NCBI RefSeq assembly: GCF_000204055.1
Contig: NW_006768785.1
Location: 531,958 to 595,957 of the forward strand
Direction of reading: 5' to 3'
Origin: Melampsora larici-populina 98AG31
Lineage: Eukaryota > Basidiomycota > Pucciniomycetes > Pucciniales > Melampsoraceae
DNA: 64,000 nucleotides
Shown here: positions 1-10,982 of the stretch, in pieces
Position numbering within the stretch: position 1 is the stretch's first letter
Layout: every line of letters begins with the position of its first letter
The notes under the pieces: model-generated
Told to the model about the DNA's origin: nothing
What the model saw: the letters and a program-made list of their open reading frames with translations, nothing else
Databases searched by the model: none
Position numbers and translations under genes: made by a program

Positions 1-1397
1 CTAAGGAGACGACGAGTGGGGAGGGCTTGCTTATGCAAGTATGTGAGGGTCACATGATCAGTGCGAACGACCGTGTCTTGGACTGCTCCTGCGACCTAGT
101 TCCGCCATTTACGCCAGGCGTGAATGATAGCCAAAAGCTCACGCTCTTGAGCTGGGTAGTTTCTTTGAGCCTTATTTAACTTGGAAGACTCAAAAGCAAC
201 CGGATGTTCCTTACAATCATCCCCAACCTGAAGCAATACTGCGCCCAGTGCGTAGTCACTCGCATCGGCTTCAATGATGTAAGGTTTCCCGTGATCTGGA
301 CTAATCAAAATGGGGGGTTCTAGCAAAGCCTGTTTGAGAAGGACAAAAGCCTTTTCATGCTTGGCAGTCCAGAGCACTTTGGATTTCTTTGTAACATTTC
401 CCTCGGTTAGTGCATATAGGGGAGATGCTATCTTGGAAAAACCCTAGACAAAACGGCAATAATATCCCGTCAATCCTAAAAAGGAGCGGACTTCCGTGAC
501 ATTTGACGGCCTGGGCCATGCTTGGATAGCCTCTAATTTGTCTTTCATTGGACGAATCCCCGAGGCCGAAACAACATGGCCGACGAATTGGATTTTGTCC
601 GCAAACAATTCTGATTTGGCACCACTGACTTTTAAGTCATTCTGTGCCAGAGCATCCAAGACGAGACGTACGTGTTCCTCGTGCTCCTTGTCCGTCTTTG
701 AATAAACAAGTATATCATCCATGTATACTTGTCCAAACTTGTCCAAGAACTGACGTAGCACATTGCTCATCATTCGTTGAAAAGTGCTTGGGGCATTTAC
801 TAGCCCAAAAGGCATTACAAGCCATTTGTAATGTCCGTACCTAGTGCTAAAAGCAGTCTTTGGTACATGATCAGGGGAAATCTTCATCTGGTGGAAGCCC
901 TGTTGGAGATCAAATTTGGAGTAACGCCTTGACCTGTGTAACTGGTCGAAGCAATCCTGAATAAGAGGGAGAGGATGCCTGTCCCTCTTTGTGACGGCAT
1001 TGATGGCATGGTAATCAACACAAAACCCAAGTTTCCCAGATGCGTTCTTTGCAAAAAGGACGGGTGAGGACCAAGGTGAGGTTGATGGTTGTATGAATCC
1101 ATTCTTTTCCAGCGTCTCTAACTTCTTCTGAAGTTCTGTAAGCAATAAGGGCGACATAAGCCTCACAGCTTGCGCGATGGGTTTAGCATCACCAGTGTCT
1201 ATCAAATGTTGTACAATATGCTCTTTCTTGGGAGTGGATGTAATATCATCAAAAAGTGATTGATAATCAGAGACGACCTTTGTCGCCACCTTGTGCAGCG
1301 CCGGGTCAGAAGTAGAGATTTTGGGTAGGGTACTAGGAACATCTTCCCTTGGGCCCTGGACCTCGTCTGCCAAACTGACCGTCTCTTTAGTATGCAC
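1..1397 (-). pseudogene. pol: gypsy reverse transcriptase and RNase H (partial)
   Basis: The RT frame (1397-444) has the classical gypsy blocks in order: SKFDLQQGFHQMKI, the stretch from TAFSTRYGHYKWLVMPFGL to NAPSTFQRMM, the catalytic QVYMDDILVYS, and FVGHVVSASGIRP. It stops at TAG after CRFV, where the family continues as KGFSKIA; the readable continuation (GFSKIASPL) lies beyond. RNase H (377-96) has EADASDYALGAVLLQ with its first catalytic Asp, and ERELLAIIHAWRKWR. Another stop at about 96 precedes further readable sequence (VVRTDHVTL). The enzyme is recognisable but inactivated; the rest lies left of the window. Confidence 0.9.
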
Positions 1398-1433
1398 TAT
1401 CCATGATTCGACATTTTGATTTCGGCAGAATTG

Positions 1434-2302
1434 TCAAAATTGGGATCTTGTACACGGGGCATCATCTACATCTAGATGTCCCTCCCTGTCTATAACATGG
1501 AGTGTTTCGGAAGGACTTGAAATGGCTGCTGGTCTGAATGACTGTTGCATGCCTTCTGTATTCCAAAGCACCCATGTTCCCGTAGTCCAATCTGTGGACT
1601 CAGCGTATTTGGAGATCCAAACCATCCCAAGGATCAGATTGAAAGACGCTAACGGTGCCACACGGAGCTCGTGACTAATGGAAATGATTCCAAAGTCAAC
1701 CTCCACTGTGGCTAAGTGGTTACACTATACAGTTTACCCCACACACCATAAACTAATGGTCTTTTTGGGTTTCGCCTGGTTATAGTCTGACGCTCATCAA
1801 CATAAACTTGAGAAACATAAGATTGTCTCGCCCCCGTATCCAGCAGGATCCTGGTTGAGACATTGTTCAGTGTCAGAACGAAATCAACACGGGGAGACCC
1901 TGAGTCATCTTCAATAGTTGCCAAACTATCCCGAAAGCGATCCAGGATAGTTCCAATTAGCAATTTATCGGGCTCACTGGCCGGTGAGGATGCGTTTGCA
2001 TGCTCAATTGTTAGGCAACAAGACTCCTTACAAGGAGCGCTCGGCAGGTAGTCGTATAACCTGGGAGCTTTAATCGGTGGTACTGACTCTTTTATAGAGT
2101 TAACACTCATGACCTCCGAAGGGACATCCCGCTCATTGGACTGCTCTGTACAAAGTATAGCCTTGTCAAAAGGCTGGGTAGGAACATGCTCCTCTGAAGA
2201 GGTCACGATGACCTCCGGCTCAACAGTAACATCAGAATAATCCGAAGATTCATTACGACAAGCGGTAAAGACAGTATTTGATGAAACAGACAGACGAGGC
2301 AA
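1434..2302 (-). pseudogene. gypsy aspartic protease region, frameshifted
   Basis: The protein encoded at 2302-1712 contains LLDTGARQSYVS, the DTG active-site loop of a retroviral-type aspartic protease, preceded by about 140 residues of low-complexity acidic sequence. It ends near 1712; a second frame (1706-1434) continues with LATVEVDFG and FNLILGMVWI, the C-terminal half of the protease fold. The two halves are therefore separated by a frameshift. A TGA after RSQF at about 1434 separates this part from the RT, with readable sequence (QFCRNQNVESW) on the other side. Confidence 0.8.
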
Positions 2303-2328
2303 TACAATTTGAGCTAATAATGCATTCC

Positions 2329-4020
2329 CTAAGCTTTTGACTCCCCGGAGCCACTGGCAACAGCAGAAGAAGAAGAATGGTTACCTTTAGCCTTCTCAAA
2401 ATAGTTGATAGTGCGCGGAGTAGGTTTAACAGGACAAGTCAGGTTGTCCATGGTCCCAAAGGTATGGCCCTTCTTGTTGCAATTGTAACAGATAAGATCA
2501 GACTTGTTTCGGCTATCCGGTGACTTTCTCTTGTTATTTTGTGGCTTGTTGTTCAACAATGCAGCCGACGCAGTTACAACAGCATTGACAGAGTTATTCT
2601 CTGAGCAAAAAGAATTGTTGCAGTCCGTAGCACACAAAACCAATTGAGTGAAATTCATCGGTTTTCCGGCACGGGCGTCTTGTTCGATCTCGCTTTGGCA
2701 GTATCGTTGGAGAGCAGGGGGCAACTTGCTGAGAAAGACCGTACTTTCTTGGTAGTGGAACCCCAAATGTGCAGCATCGTTCTGAAGTACTCGGAAACGG
2801 GCGACTGCATCGGAAACCTTTTTGCTAGGTCAAAATTTGAAATTGTCAAAATGCTCTTGCATATTGATAAGGGATAGCGAACTAGGAAAAGATTCAATCA
2901 AGAAGGTTTCGAGATCCTCGGAGCTTCGAGGTTGACTGGTGGAGCCAATAACTTGATTAAGCTCGGTTAAAGCGGCGCCATCAAGGAATTGAAATGCTAT
3001 GAGGTGCCATACTGACTTGTCCACATTGAGTAGCATCAAAGCTTGGGAGAGATTTGCGAACCACAGATGAGCGTTGAAGGAACTAGTTGCGTCGAATTTG
3101 TCAAACTTTTGGGTGACGAGGGTCTTGCAGATCTTGTGGTAGTCCTTATCCCAAGGCACTCCTTCTTCAGGGGCTTGAGAATATCAAGACGAGTTATGTA
3201 CAACCGCTCGACTCCCACTCCTTACCCCTGGATCGACAGAGTCACAAACGTTAACGATTCATACATTTCGATGAGAAAACCCGGATGGTTGTCGAGCTGT
3301 GACGGTGTTGTCGGACAAGGTGACACTCTGCACACCCTGGGCTAAGCGAATCCTATCCGCATCCCTGGTGGCTTGCCACTGACGAAATTCTTCTATAGCC
3401 ACCGGGTCGGTCAGAGTGACTGGTAATGTAGGTTTGACTTCCTGCAGGAGAACATCGTCGTTCTCGGCTCCCGAGGAAGAGGAGTCGACAGCCTCTCGAA
3501 TTCGACCATGATAGCCGGTGAGAGGATAACCCTGAGTTGTTGCCGATGCGGTGGTGTCTTGCAACGGAGCTTTTCCCTTATCCAAGACATCTTTGTCGAC
3601 AGAAGCTGCCCCAGCTGAAGCCGCCATTGACTTTGCAGGGGCTCCTGAGACTGACGGCGGAATGGTCCCTACCAGAGTCAAAGGGAGAGATTTGGGTGTG
3701 GCCTTGCTTTTGTAGCTCGTAGGGGAATCAGGTTGTTCCCCTTGGTAGAAACCATCGCGGTTTCGTCCCAACAGCGAATGAGAGAATTTGGGGATCTTGA
3801 ACAACTTTCCCAACTTGAATCAACGGAGTGTCTTAAAGTAGTCCACTTGCTTTGCGCTGAAGGCGTCAAATTGCTCTTGGGTGAACTTGAACATGCCGTC
3901 TGATTTGTCCAAAGTGTCTGGCTTTGGTAATTGAGCTTTCAAGGCCGAGATTTTATGCTGTCGAAGATTTATCTGAGCTAAGACTGGGTTTTGACCTTGA
4001 GTGTTTGAAGAACTAGACAT
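2329..4020 (-). pseudogene. gag: gypsy gag (capsid/nucleocapsid) region, broken
   Basis: The reading begins with MSSSSNTQGQ at 4020 and continues in several frames to about 2329. The capsid-like middle part (3159-2830) contains the stretch from WHLIAFQFLDGAAL to LETFLIESFP. Near the end is a zinc-knuckle-like CYNCNKKGHTF followed by a late Cys. Its spacing is C-x2-C-x4-H-x9-C rather than the usual final x4, so it is an unusual or damaged knuckle. A TGA follows TLR at about 3820 and the reading then continues as FKLGKLFKIP, which suggests CGA to TGA. Other stops split the capsid part. Confidence 0.75.
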
Positions 4021-4319
4021 GGTGTTGTATGACTAGCAATACAAAATCAACTGACATAAGTTACTTGAACTTCCTCTTTTTCTAATATAATCTTAAAACA
4101 GCGCTTCAGAAAAAAATGTCTTGTGCTCACTTGAATATAAAAGGATTCTTTATAAAAATTTGACCTGTTTTTTTCGTAAAACGTTTTCTATAACAAGCTT
4201 GCTATTGAGAAGTTTTCTGAAGATCTGAATAACAGACTGTTTTTTTAGAAAATTTTTCAAAAGGAAACCAATTTATAAATGAGGACGTCAGATGGGATCA
4301 ATTTCGAAAGAAAGAGGAA

Positions 4320-4332
4320 GCTCTCGCTACCA
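4320..4332 (-). other. Primer-binding site (tRNA-primed minus-strand start)
   Basis: Immediately downstream of the LTR end on the minus strand is TGGTAGCGAGAGC, one base after the terminal CA. A TGG start just past the LTR is the usual form of a tRNA 3'-end primer-binding site. The matching tRNA was not identified. Confidence 0.6.
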
Positions 4333-4333
4333 G

Positions 4334-4892
4334 TGTAACGGGGCGGAGATAGGTACCCACGTTAAGTGATAAGATCCAGTGACCTTAGGGGGGGAAGCTT
4401 GAAATAAGAAGATAAACGAAGAAGGAAAGATCACAGATCTTAGACTTTGAGTAAAGGCTAGTATAGGAATGGTTTAAAAGGGGACAATTGAGTTCTTGGT
4501 ATGAGGACAAAAGCGTAGATGCTTTTAAGAGGATTCGGATAATAGTCTTTGGTTTGAAAAAGGATTTCAGTAATTGAAGAGAAGCTGAAGTAAAGTGTTA
4601 TTGCAGAAGTAAAAGTAAATTGATAAAAGATAAGGTTGAGAACTAATACAAGTGTATGAGTTCTCTACTATTTATACAACAAGTAGACATCAAGGTACAA
4701 ACAACCTATGATGTCAATTACTAAACAAAATGAAATACATGGCACAACTGCCTGGTTAGATAATCGGTCCAGGTATACATGCTACATGACCAGGACTAGT
4801 CATTCCTGAGCGTGGCGTGAGTTCTAGCCTAATGTGGTTATGGCTGAAGGACGCCATTGTGATTGTAGCTAAGGGCCTACGGCCCTGCTACA
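4334..4892 (-). repeat. 5' LTR of the gypsy element
   Basis: On the minus strand the LTR would start TGTAGCAGGGCC and end CCCCGTTACA, giving TG...CA ends and 559 bp. The right edge is where the host reading frame breaks; the left edge abuts the primer-binding site. A TATA-type promoter lies inside. The partner LTR is outside the window, so the ends cannot be confirmed by comparison. Confidence 0.65.
4668..4676 (-). promoter_or_regulatory. TATA box in the LTR
   Basis: The minus strand reads TATAAATAG about 330 bp inside the end of the LTR next to gag. This is the position expected for the RNA polymerase II promoter that starts the genomic transcript. Assignment rests on motif and position only. 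Confidence 0.5.
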
Positions 4893-5307
4893 TCGTCAAG
4901 AAGGATACACGCGTACCTCAACTTTTCGCTGCGCCATTGGAGGATGCGGACCACGCAAGGTTGACCGTGTTTTTGTTGACCTTCAACGCTTCCTTTGGGA
5001 TCCGTCTTGTCATCACTACAGGCGTTTTCCAAGATTTGTGAAAGCTGGAGTAACTGGTGTGCTTTGAAGAAAATCACCCTCTCTCTTGATTTCCTTAGCT
5101 GTGGTGCAATGTGTTAGATCCTGAAAAATGCATTGGAAGGAACATCCAGAAGGATCACTCACCGTGGCAATTCTGGAGCTCTGTCGGATTTTCTTTTGTG
5201 ATTTCTCCAATCGTATGGGGTCCCAAGATTGCAAACAATATCTATGAAAAGATCAACCAACTGTCAGCCAAATTATTTAGTTATGGAAGAGTATGTTGGG
5301 ATAGTCC

Positions 5308-5701
5308 TACCTTTTAGCAAGTGATCGAGCATAGGTATCCAATGACTTCTTGATGAAAGTGTCATGTTCTCCACCGACTGAAACATATTACATCATGTGA
5401 AAACCGTTATGTAAAAGTTTCACTATATAAATCCTACTGGAGCAGTCAAGGAAAGGTGCTTCTTCTTCACCTTTCCTTTGTCTCTTTCTCTGACTGTTCC
5501 AGGTAGGATTTCTCTCTGTTTTCTGTTTCTCTGTTTTTTGTCTGATTTAGTCCGTGAAATTTACACACCTTTCCTTTGTCTCTTTCTCTGACTGTTCCAG
5601 AGCTCAAGAGAGTATGCAGAGAGACACATACCTTTTAGCAAGTGATTGAGCATAGGTATCCAATGACTTCTTGATGAAAGTGTCATGTTCTCCACCGACT
5701 G
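5308..5701. repeat. 73-bp direct repeat including a splice donor
   Basis: 5308-5380 and 5629-5701 are the same 73 bp with one C/T difference. On the minus strand both encode GGEHDTFIKKSLDTYA(R/Q)SLAKR followed by a GT donor. The 248 bp between the copies differ from the gene and contain a TATATAAATCC motif, so an LTR fragment or a local duplication is possible. Confidence 0.85.
5468..5600. repeat. 35-bp direct repeat
   Basis: The 35-bp pyrimidine-rich sequence at 5468-5502 recurs exactly at 5566-5600. Both copies end CTGACTGTTCCAG. They lie between the two 73-bp exon copies and look like the ends of a short duplicated or inserted segment. Confidence 0.85.
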
Positions 5702-7656
5702 CAACTCCGTGGTACTCACCACACTCAACCAACTTGTAGAATATCTTCAAGCAGGTATTCCATAGCCACTTGTTGTCTTTTGAAGATACACTTTTTGAAA
5801 AGTCTGGTTGGAAACTTGAAATCACTGCGGTCTTGAGCATGGTGTGCATGACGTTCAGCTGCGGCGGGGTGGCATCCTGATGACCGGCTCTGTCCTTGTA
5901 TGGGAAGCAGGGGTCACCCGTTTCATTGATGGCAGAAGCACCAGGGTCTTTGGTTGAGTTGGGTGTATTGTTGGGTGTCGGAATAGGGTCGGGCAGTTGC
6001 GAGCCATCTGCAATCCCTATCAAAGTATCGATGTGAAATCGGATACAATCCTATCAGGTCAGGAAGCTCAAACTGTCAGTCCTATGTAATGTCTTGAGTT
6101 GTGCGATGTTTAATCCAGGAGCTTACTGCGGTTCTACCGCCACGTCTCTTTGATGGAGGTGTGATGTTGTTGCTAGACGCTCCCACAAGCTTATGTACCA
6201 AATGAGTCAACATCTTCACCTTGCCTTTGAGTAATTGAACCTTCTTATTAGTTTGGATCAAGAGGATGTGTAGAGTTTGATTGTCTGGAGCGTTCGTGTT
6301 GATGTTACTCGAGCTTTACAATTCGTATATGTACGGATAAAGTGAGTATCTTTGATTGCATACAAGTTTACCCCAGGGTGTATACAATGTATGAAACAAC
6401 GTACCTTTTATCCTGGTTGTGTTGTTTGGGTTCAGGTGAGTGGGCAGGTAAAGAGTTTTGTGATTGGTGCACCATAGGTCAAGGGGGGTTAGAATCTGCC
6501 TGTCTGATGTGATCTAAATCGGAGTCTTCTGGATCTCCGTTGTCTGGATCTTTGTCTTTGGGATTCCAATCAGAATGTGATGAAGGTGGATTCTTCGCTT
6601 GACCCTTGCCTTTGATATCAGGTTTTTTCAAAGGGGAAGAGGTGGAGGAGAGGACAGTTGGGCGTGGCTGAGGGTACAAAAGCCGGCGATGTTCAAGGCT
6701 TGGAAGGAATGGGCTGGATCAATCACCTTCAGGTGTGCCTGTGCTCGCATTGTGTATCTGGCCTGTGTTTGATGTTGCTGCAAACATGAATAACATTGTC
6801 AATCACTGGCCAACATCATACACATATGGATTGGTCAAAACTCACAGGCATGATTGTGAATAGAGACATGCCTCTCTGCTGGCGTCACGGCAAAAGTAAA
6901 AGATGAGCTGACGGTTGGTGGATTAACCGCTTTTGGTGACCCGCAAGGGATAATGACTATGTAAAACATGATATCAGCTGAATATAAGGACTCTTGTATA
7001 CTAGTTTTGAACAGGACTTACTCAATTTGGCATATGTATGACAGTTCTTCAATAGATCATCCCTTGAAAACCCACTAGTATCAAGCCCAACATCCCTTAA
7101 CATCTCAATCAGCTGGTTGTTGTCATATTTGCTGTATTCGGTGTTGATATCTGAAATGTCGTTGATTCTGGTGAAGCATTGTCTTTGACCACAGGCTTTT
7201 TTTTCAAATTGCGTCTAGCGGGAATTGATTGGTGTGAAAGTCGGGGCCTTTTGGGTTTGACTTGCTTTGACTCTAGCAGATCAAGCAACCTTTCACGAGT
7301 TGTTTTGGGACCAACGGACACCCCCGTTTCCTCAACTGTGTCGATGTTGGGAGCTATATTCAAAAAAACTTCAGTTGAAAAGAAGAGGATTGACATTCAT
7401 CAGAGAAACTTACAAGGTTGGGATTCCGAAATTTTTTGCTTGACTGGCCTGGTTCTAATAACACCATCCGGGATTTGAGCTAGAGGATTAGTCAGATCTG
7501 GACGTTGACTCCGGAGAACACGGCCTTGAATGGTAGACTTATTCTTTTTTGGTCGCATGAGCAATTGATTTACGAAGATTTAAGGGGTACTTCATAAAAG
7601 ATGTGAGCAAGAACTATGAGGAGCAAAGTCTTTTTATAAGTTGAAAGTTAAAAAAA

Positions 7657-8266
7657 GGCTGTTGCTATTTGCAGCCCACATGAAATCCATGTAGGCGCTG
7701 TCCAAATTACGCATACACGGTTGTTTTCCGCCAAAAAGCGCCTACATTTATGATGTAGGCGCTCTTTCCTTTGCCAAATGCCGCCTACAGGCTGAAAAAC
7801 CAATGTAGGCGTCATCTGGGTACGCCTACATTCTAAAAAGAAAATGTAGGCGCTTTTTTGAGCGCCTACATTGTTTTTTCCATGTAGGCGCTTAAGTTAG
7901 TTATAAGGGTCTTATACACGTGTGAATACAAATCTATAAGGGTGCTTGTATTAATACACAAGGGTGTTGGTATTAAAATATGTAGGCGCACATAAAGTAC
8001 GCCTACAGTCAAAAAAAAAGATGTAGGTGCATTTTTGTGACACCTACAAAATGTAGGCGCTTCAAATTTACGCCTACATTTTATTTTTAGAATGTAGGCG
8101 TACACAAATGACGCCTACATTGGTTCTTCAGCCTGTAGGCGTCGTTTGAAAAAGGAAAAAGTGCCTACATCATAAATGTAGGCGCTTTTTTGTGGGAAAC
8201 CTTCATGTAGGTGCTGTTTTGGCAGCGCCTACATGGATTTTGTGTGGGCTGCGAATAGCAAGGGCC
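7657..8266. mobile_element. 610-bp hAT-like MITE built of alternating GTAGGCG motifs
   Basis: The ends are inverted repeats: GGCTGTTGCTATTTGCAG on the left and GGCCCTTGCTATTCGCAG (reverse complement) on the right, continuing through CCCACA to ATGTAGGCGCTG. TAAAAAAA lies directly outside both ends (7649-7656 and 8267-8274), an 8-bp duplication as hAT elements make, though it is A-rich and so weak evidence. Inside, TGTAGGCG-type motifs occur about 12 times on one strand and about 10 times on the other, largely alternating, so the element can fold into a series of small hairpins. It has no coding capacity. Confidence 0.8.
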
Positions 8267-8274
8267 TAAAAAAA

Positions 8275-8671
8275 TTGGAAGAAAGTCAAGACCAGAAGGT
8301 AAAACAAGCTGATTCAAGACTATAAAAGTATAAGAAAAGGTTAAGATTTATCCATATCATGAGTAGAGGGAGACAAAGATGATATGTTGACATCTTCTCT
8401 TGATGTCAATTTATCATAACAATGGACCTCAGCGTCGTATATCTCAACAATGGCAATGAAAGTGGGAAGCATGCCATGAGTGATGCTACGCTGCAGATTG
8501 TCTGACATGGCTTTGTTGCTTTCGGCCTTTGATTATCTTCGTAGCAATACATGGAATTGCAAAACTCGTGGAAGACATACTCTGGTTACCAATGACGATT
8601 GATATGAGTGCCTTAGTGTTCCCTTACAATTACTACTGTTAGTCAAATTCCAGTTTGTCAGTCAAGTCAGA
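8275..8671. other. Intergenic, nothing recognised
   Basis: AT-rich sequence between the MITE and the next coding exons. No open frame, repeat or motif stands out. Confidence 0.5.
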
Positions 8672-9600
8672 TCAATGATGACCCTGCAATAGTGGGTTGT
8701 CAACGTGAACTTGGTCGAATTTTATGACTATAGTGCCAAAGTTGCAAGTCTCATTGTTAAGGACTAACTTGAGAGTGTTCCAACTTATATAATCATTTTC
8801 ATTTTCACTCATAGATCGCAAGAGAGTTTCAAGCAATTTATGGGTATTTGTTGGATCCATCATTGCTTTGGGAGAGAACTGACAAAGATGCCTTAATTGA
8901 TAATCACATATAAGAAAGTAAAAGGATGTGATTACATATATGATATTGTATACCCTACAAAACAGTCATCTTTTCTCCAGTTGAGCTCATTTGGGTGCCA
9001 TGATCAGAGCCTGCAGTCTCATCAATTGCTAGCAAGAGCCTCTTGATTGGCTCTGATAGATCTATTAGGGCCATAACTATCAGTCTCCCCCTTAATACCC
9101 CCACACGCAGCTACAAGTTTCTCAAATATTTTTCCATGACCCGCGATCCTGGAAGCAACGCTCTTCCACTTGATGTTAAATTCACTAATTTGACTTTCAA
9201 AAGCACTGACCCCGTCCGCAATGATTTGAACCCCTTGAATAGTGTTGTGCAAAAGATTCAAAATGTGTTTGGCCTTGTGTTCTAAAGAAAAGAAAATTTA
9301 GCGGTGATTACATGAACAGTCCAAATATATACCACTTACGATGTTGTTCTTGATCTTCTTCTTGTTGCGGGTTCAGGAGCAACCTCGCAATCTCTTTTTG
9401 AATTGATCCAATTATTTTTTCAAACTGAGTAAGTCTTTCTTCAAACTTTTCATCTGTAAAGGAAATTAACAGACCAATACATGGTATAACTCGATTGACA
9501 CAGGTGGAGAATACTCACATGTTGAAAGTTGATGATTGTGTCGTTGCCTCAACTCAATTTCCACAACATCTGGTTCCTCCGGGTCGACAGACTGCAACAT
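8672..9600 (-). CDS. Hypothetical coiled-coil gene, several short exons
   Basis: Short minus-strand coding pieces follow each other: VDPEEPDVVEIELRQRHNHQ (about 9590-9530), DEKFEERLTQFEKIIGSIQKEIARLLL (about 9455-9345), HTIQGVQIIADGVSAFESQI...KIFEKLVA (9282-9022) and MMDPTNTHKLLETLLRSMSE (8863-8672). The heptad-like spacing of hydrophobic residues suggests coiled coils. Candidate splice sites lie between the pieces (for example an intron around 9283-9344), but the full model, and whether 8672-8863 belongs to it, are uncertain. The FEERL.QFE segment resembles LEERLAHLESS in the gene at 10983-12953, so the two may be related. Confidence 0.4.
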
Positions 9601-10982
9601 ATTGATGATGTTACAAAAAGTCCTGTAGTAACGATATGTTATCAAGCGTATTGGAAAAAAACGGGTTCACTGAGTTCAGACTAATGACAATATCGAGTGG
9701 ATTGGTATGAAGAGCGAATAACTAAAAGCAGCTACTCACTATAGATCAAGGAAAAGGATCTGGACTAAGAAATAAATCTTTGAGTGTACAATAATGCTGA
9801 TGTACTCAGAGGGATTGTTTTGTGCGGAATGCTGGACTGAAATTACGGAGCAAGAGACGTACAAATATTTGTAAATTTGCTGTGGTCCACGGGGCATGAG
9901 TTGCTTCCTATTATATTAATTAGGGAGTGGGGGTTGGTACAAGGAGATAGACCGTAATTATCATGATACCAAATAATATAACTATTGAAGCCTAATGAGA
10001 CCATGAGAACTTCAAAACTTGATCTGTGTAAATGAATTCTTTGCTGCGCTTATATGATGAAGTAGAAGGAATGCTGAGGAATTTTGGAGAGAAATAAAGT
10101 CAGTCGTTTTGTGTAACTTGAAACAGATTTTGATCAACTGAGACAATGTTACACCGTCTGGTAATGGAACCCACCTTTTAGCTGAATTGAAATGAACAAA
10201 AAGTACAATCTTCAAGTGATTTGCTAATTGGCATGTATTTCGATTACATGCCAATTATCAAATTCCTTGATTCTTAATGATGACTTTGATAGATGTAGAT
10301 CAGATTGATTTGCAAAAATAATCCAATTTAATGGGTTTTGTCTCATGGCATGTATCTCAATTGTTTTCAACTATCAAGTTCTACCATTCTTTCTCAAAGA
10401 TAAAATCCAATAAACGTAGATTAGGTTGATTCACTGAAAAATGTGATTATCAATCAAGTATTTTTATACAAAGTGTAAATAGAAGATATCAACCTGAAGT
10501 AGAATCCAGATGGAGTATAGTTCAAGAGTAGTCAGATCATAATGCCAAGTAAAAAACCATCTAGCTATACAAATGCAAAGAATATAGAGAAATATATAAA
10601 GTGAAATGATGAGGATGGATAAAGAATTTCAATTCAAATGAAATTGGAAAAAGTGATTTTGAGTATAAAAGTGGGTGAGATGGTTGCCTGGTGTGAAGCA
10701 CATCCATGATCCTCTTTGAAATAAGAAGTCTTGGCTGATCATCATGAAAGATGTGTGCGCAGTGATTTTCTATTTGATGTTTTTCACAAATAAAACTAGA
10801 GATCAAATATAAAGTGAGATACAAAGACAGAGTCAAAAGATAGTGAATTGAAACTAATGATACAAGCGGGGCCAATCCACAGCGTAAAGTCAAGAGCTAC
10901 TAGCTATGATTGAAAAATTTTTATATCTGAGAGTAGAGATGATCTCAATTGATCAAGGGAGTCAAAATCATCTCAAAAATTT
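9601..10982. other. Intergenic, nothing convincing
   Basis: AT-rich sequence with a short frame at 10561-10893 (minus) that has no recognisable domain and is rich in hydrophobic and Leu/Ser codons. I see no gene, repeat pair or structural RNA here. Confidence 0.45.

Larger units (their letters stand above)
1..4892 (-). mobile_element. Ty3/gypsy LTR retrotransposon, truncated by the window edge
   Basis: Reading the minus strand from right to left gives an LTR (4334-4892), a primer-binding site, gag with a CCHC-like knuckle, an aspartic protease, a reverse transcriptase with YMDD and the start of RNase H. That order (gag, protease, RT, RNase H) fits Ty3/gypsy. Integrase and the 3' LTR should lie left of base 1. 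The coding region is broken by several stops and at least one frameshift, so this copy is not autonomous. Its LTR begins inside an open minus-strand reading frame that ends in LLDD, so it appears to have inserted into an older gene or gene relic (4893-7558). Confidence 0.9.
4893..7558 (-). pseudogene. Multi-exon gene of unknown function, truncated by the gypsy LTR
   Basis: A plausible start at 7558 reads MRPKKNKSTIQGRVLRSQRP, then a GTAAGT donor and a TAG acceptor lead to PNIDTVEETG...TTRERLLDLLES. A later frame reads YDNNQLIEMLRDVGLDTSGF, a SAP/HeH-like helix-extended pattern. Further pieces are a Pro/Ser/Asp-rich segment (6679-6479), KWLWNTCLKIFYKLVECGEY with FIKKSLDTYAQSLAKR (6023-5604), and CSDDKTDPKG with ILQWRSEKLRYACILLDD, where the LTR cuts in. 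The SDD...WRS..LR...LDD pattern reminds me of a repeated hypothetical family of rusts and other basidiomycetes; function unknown. Exon borders other than the first intron are not resolved. Confidence 0.45.

Noticed and set aside
7680..8250. Short regularly recurring motif that might suggest a CRISPR-like array
   Set aside because: Motifs alternate in orientation, spacing varies, the context is eukaryotic, and the ends are inverted repeats of a MITE.
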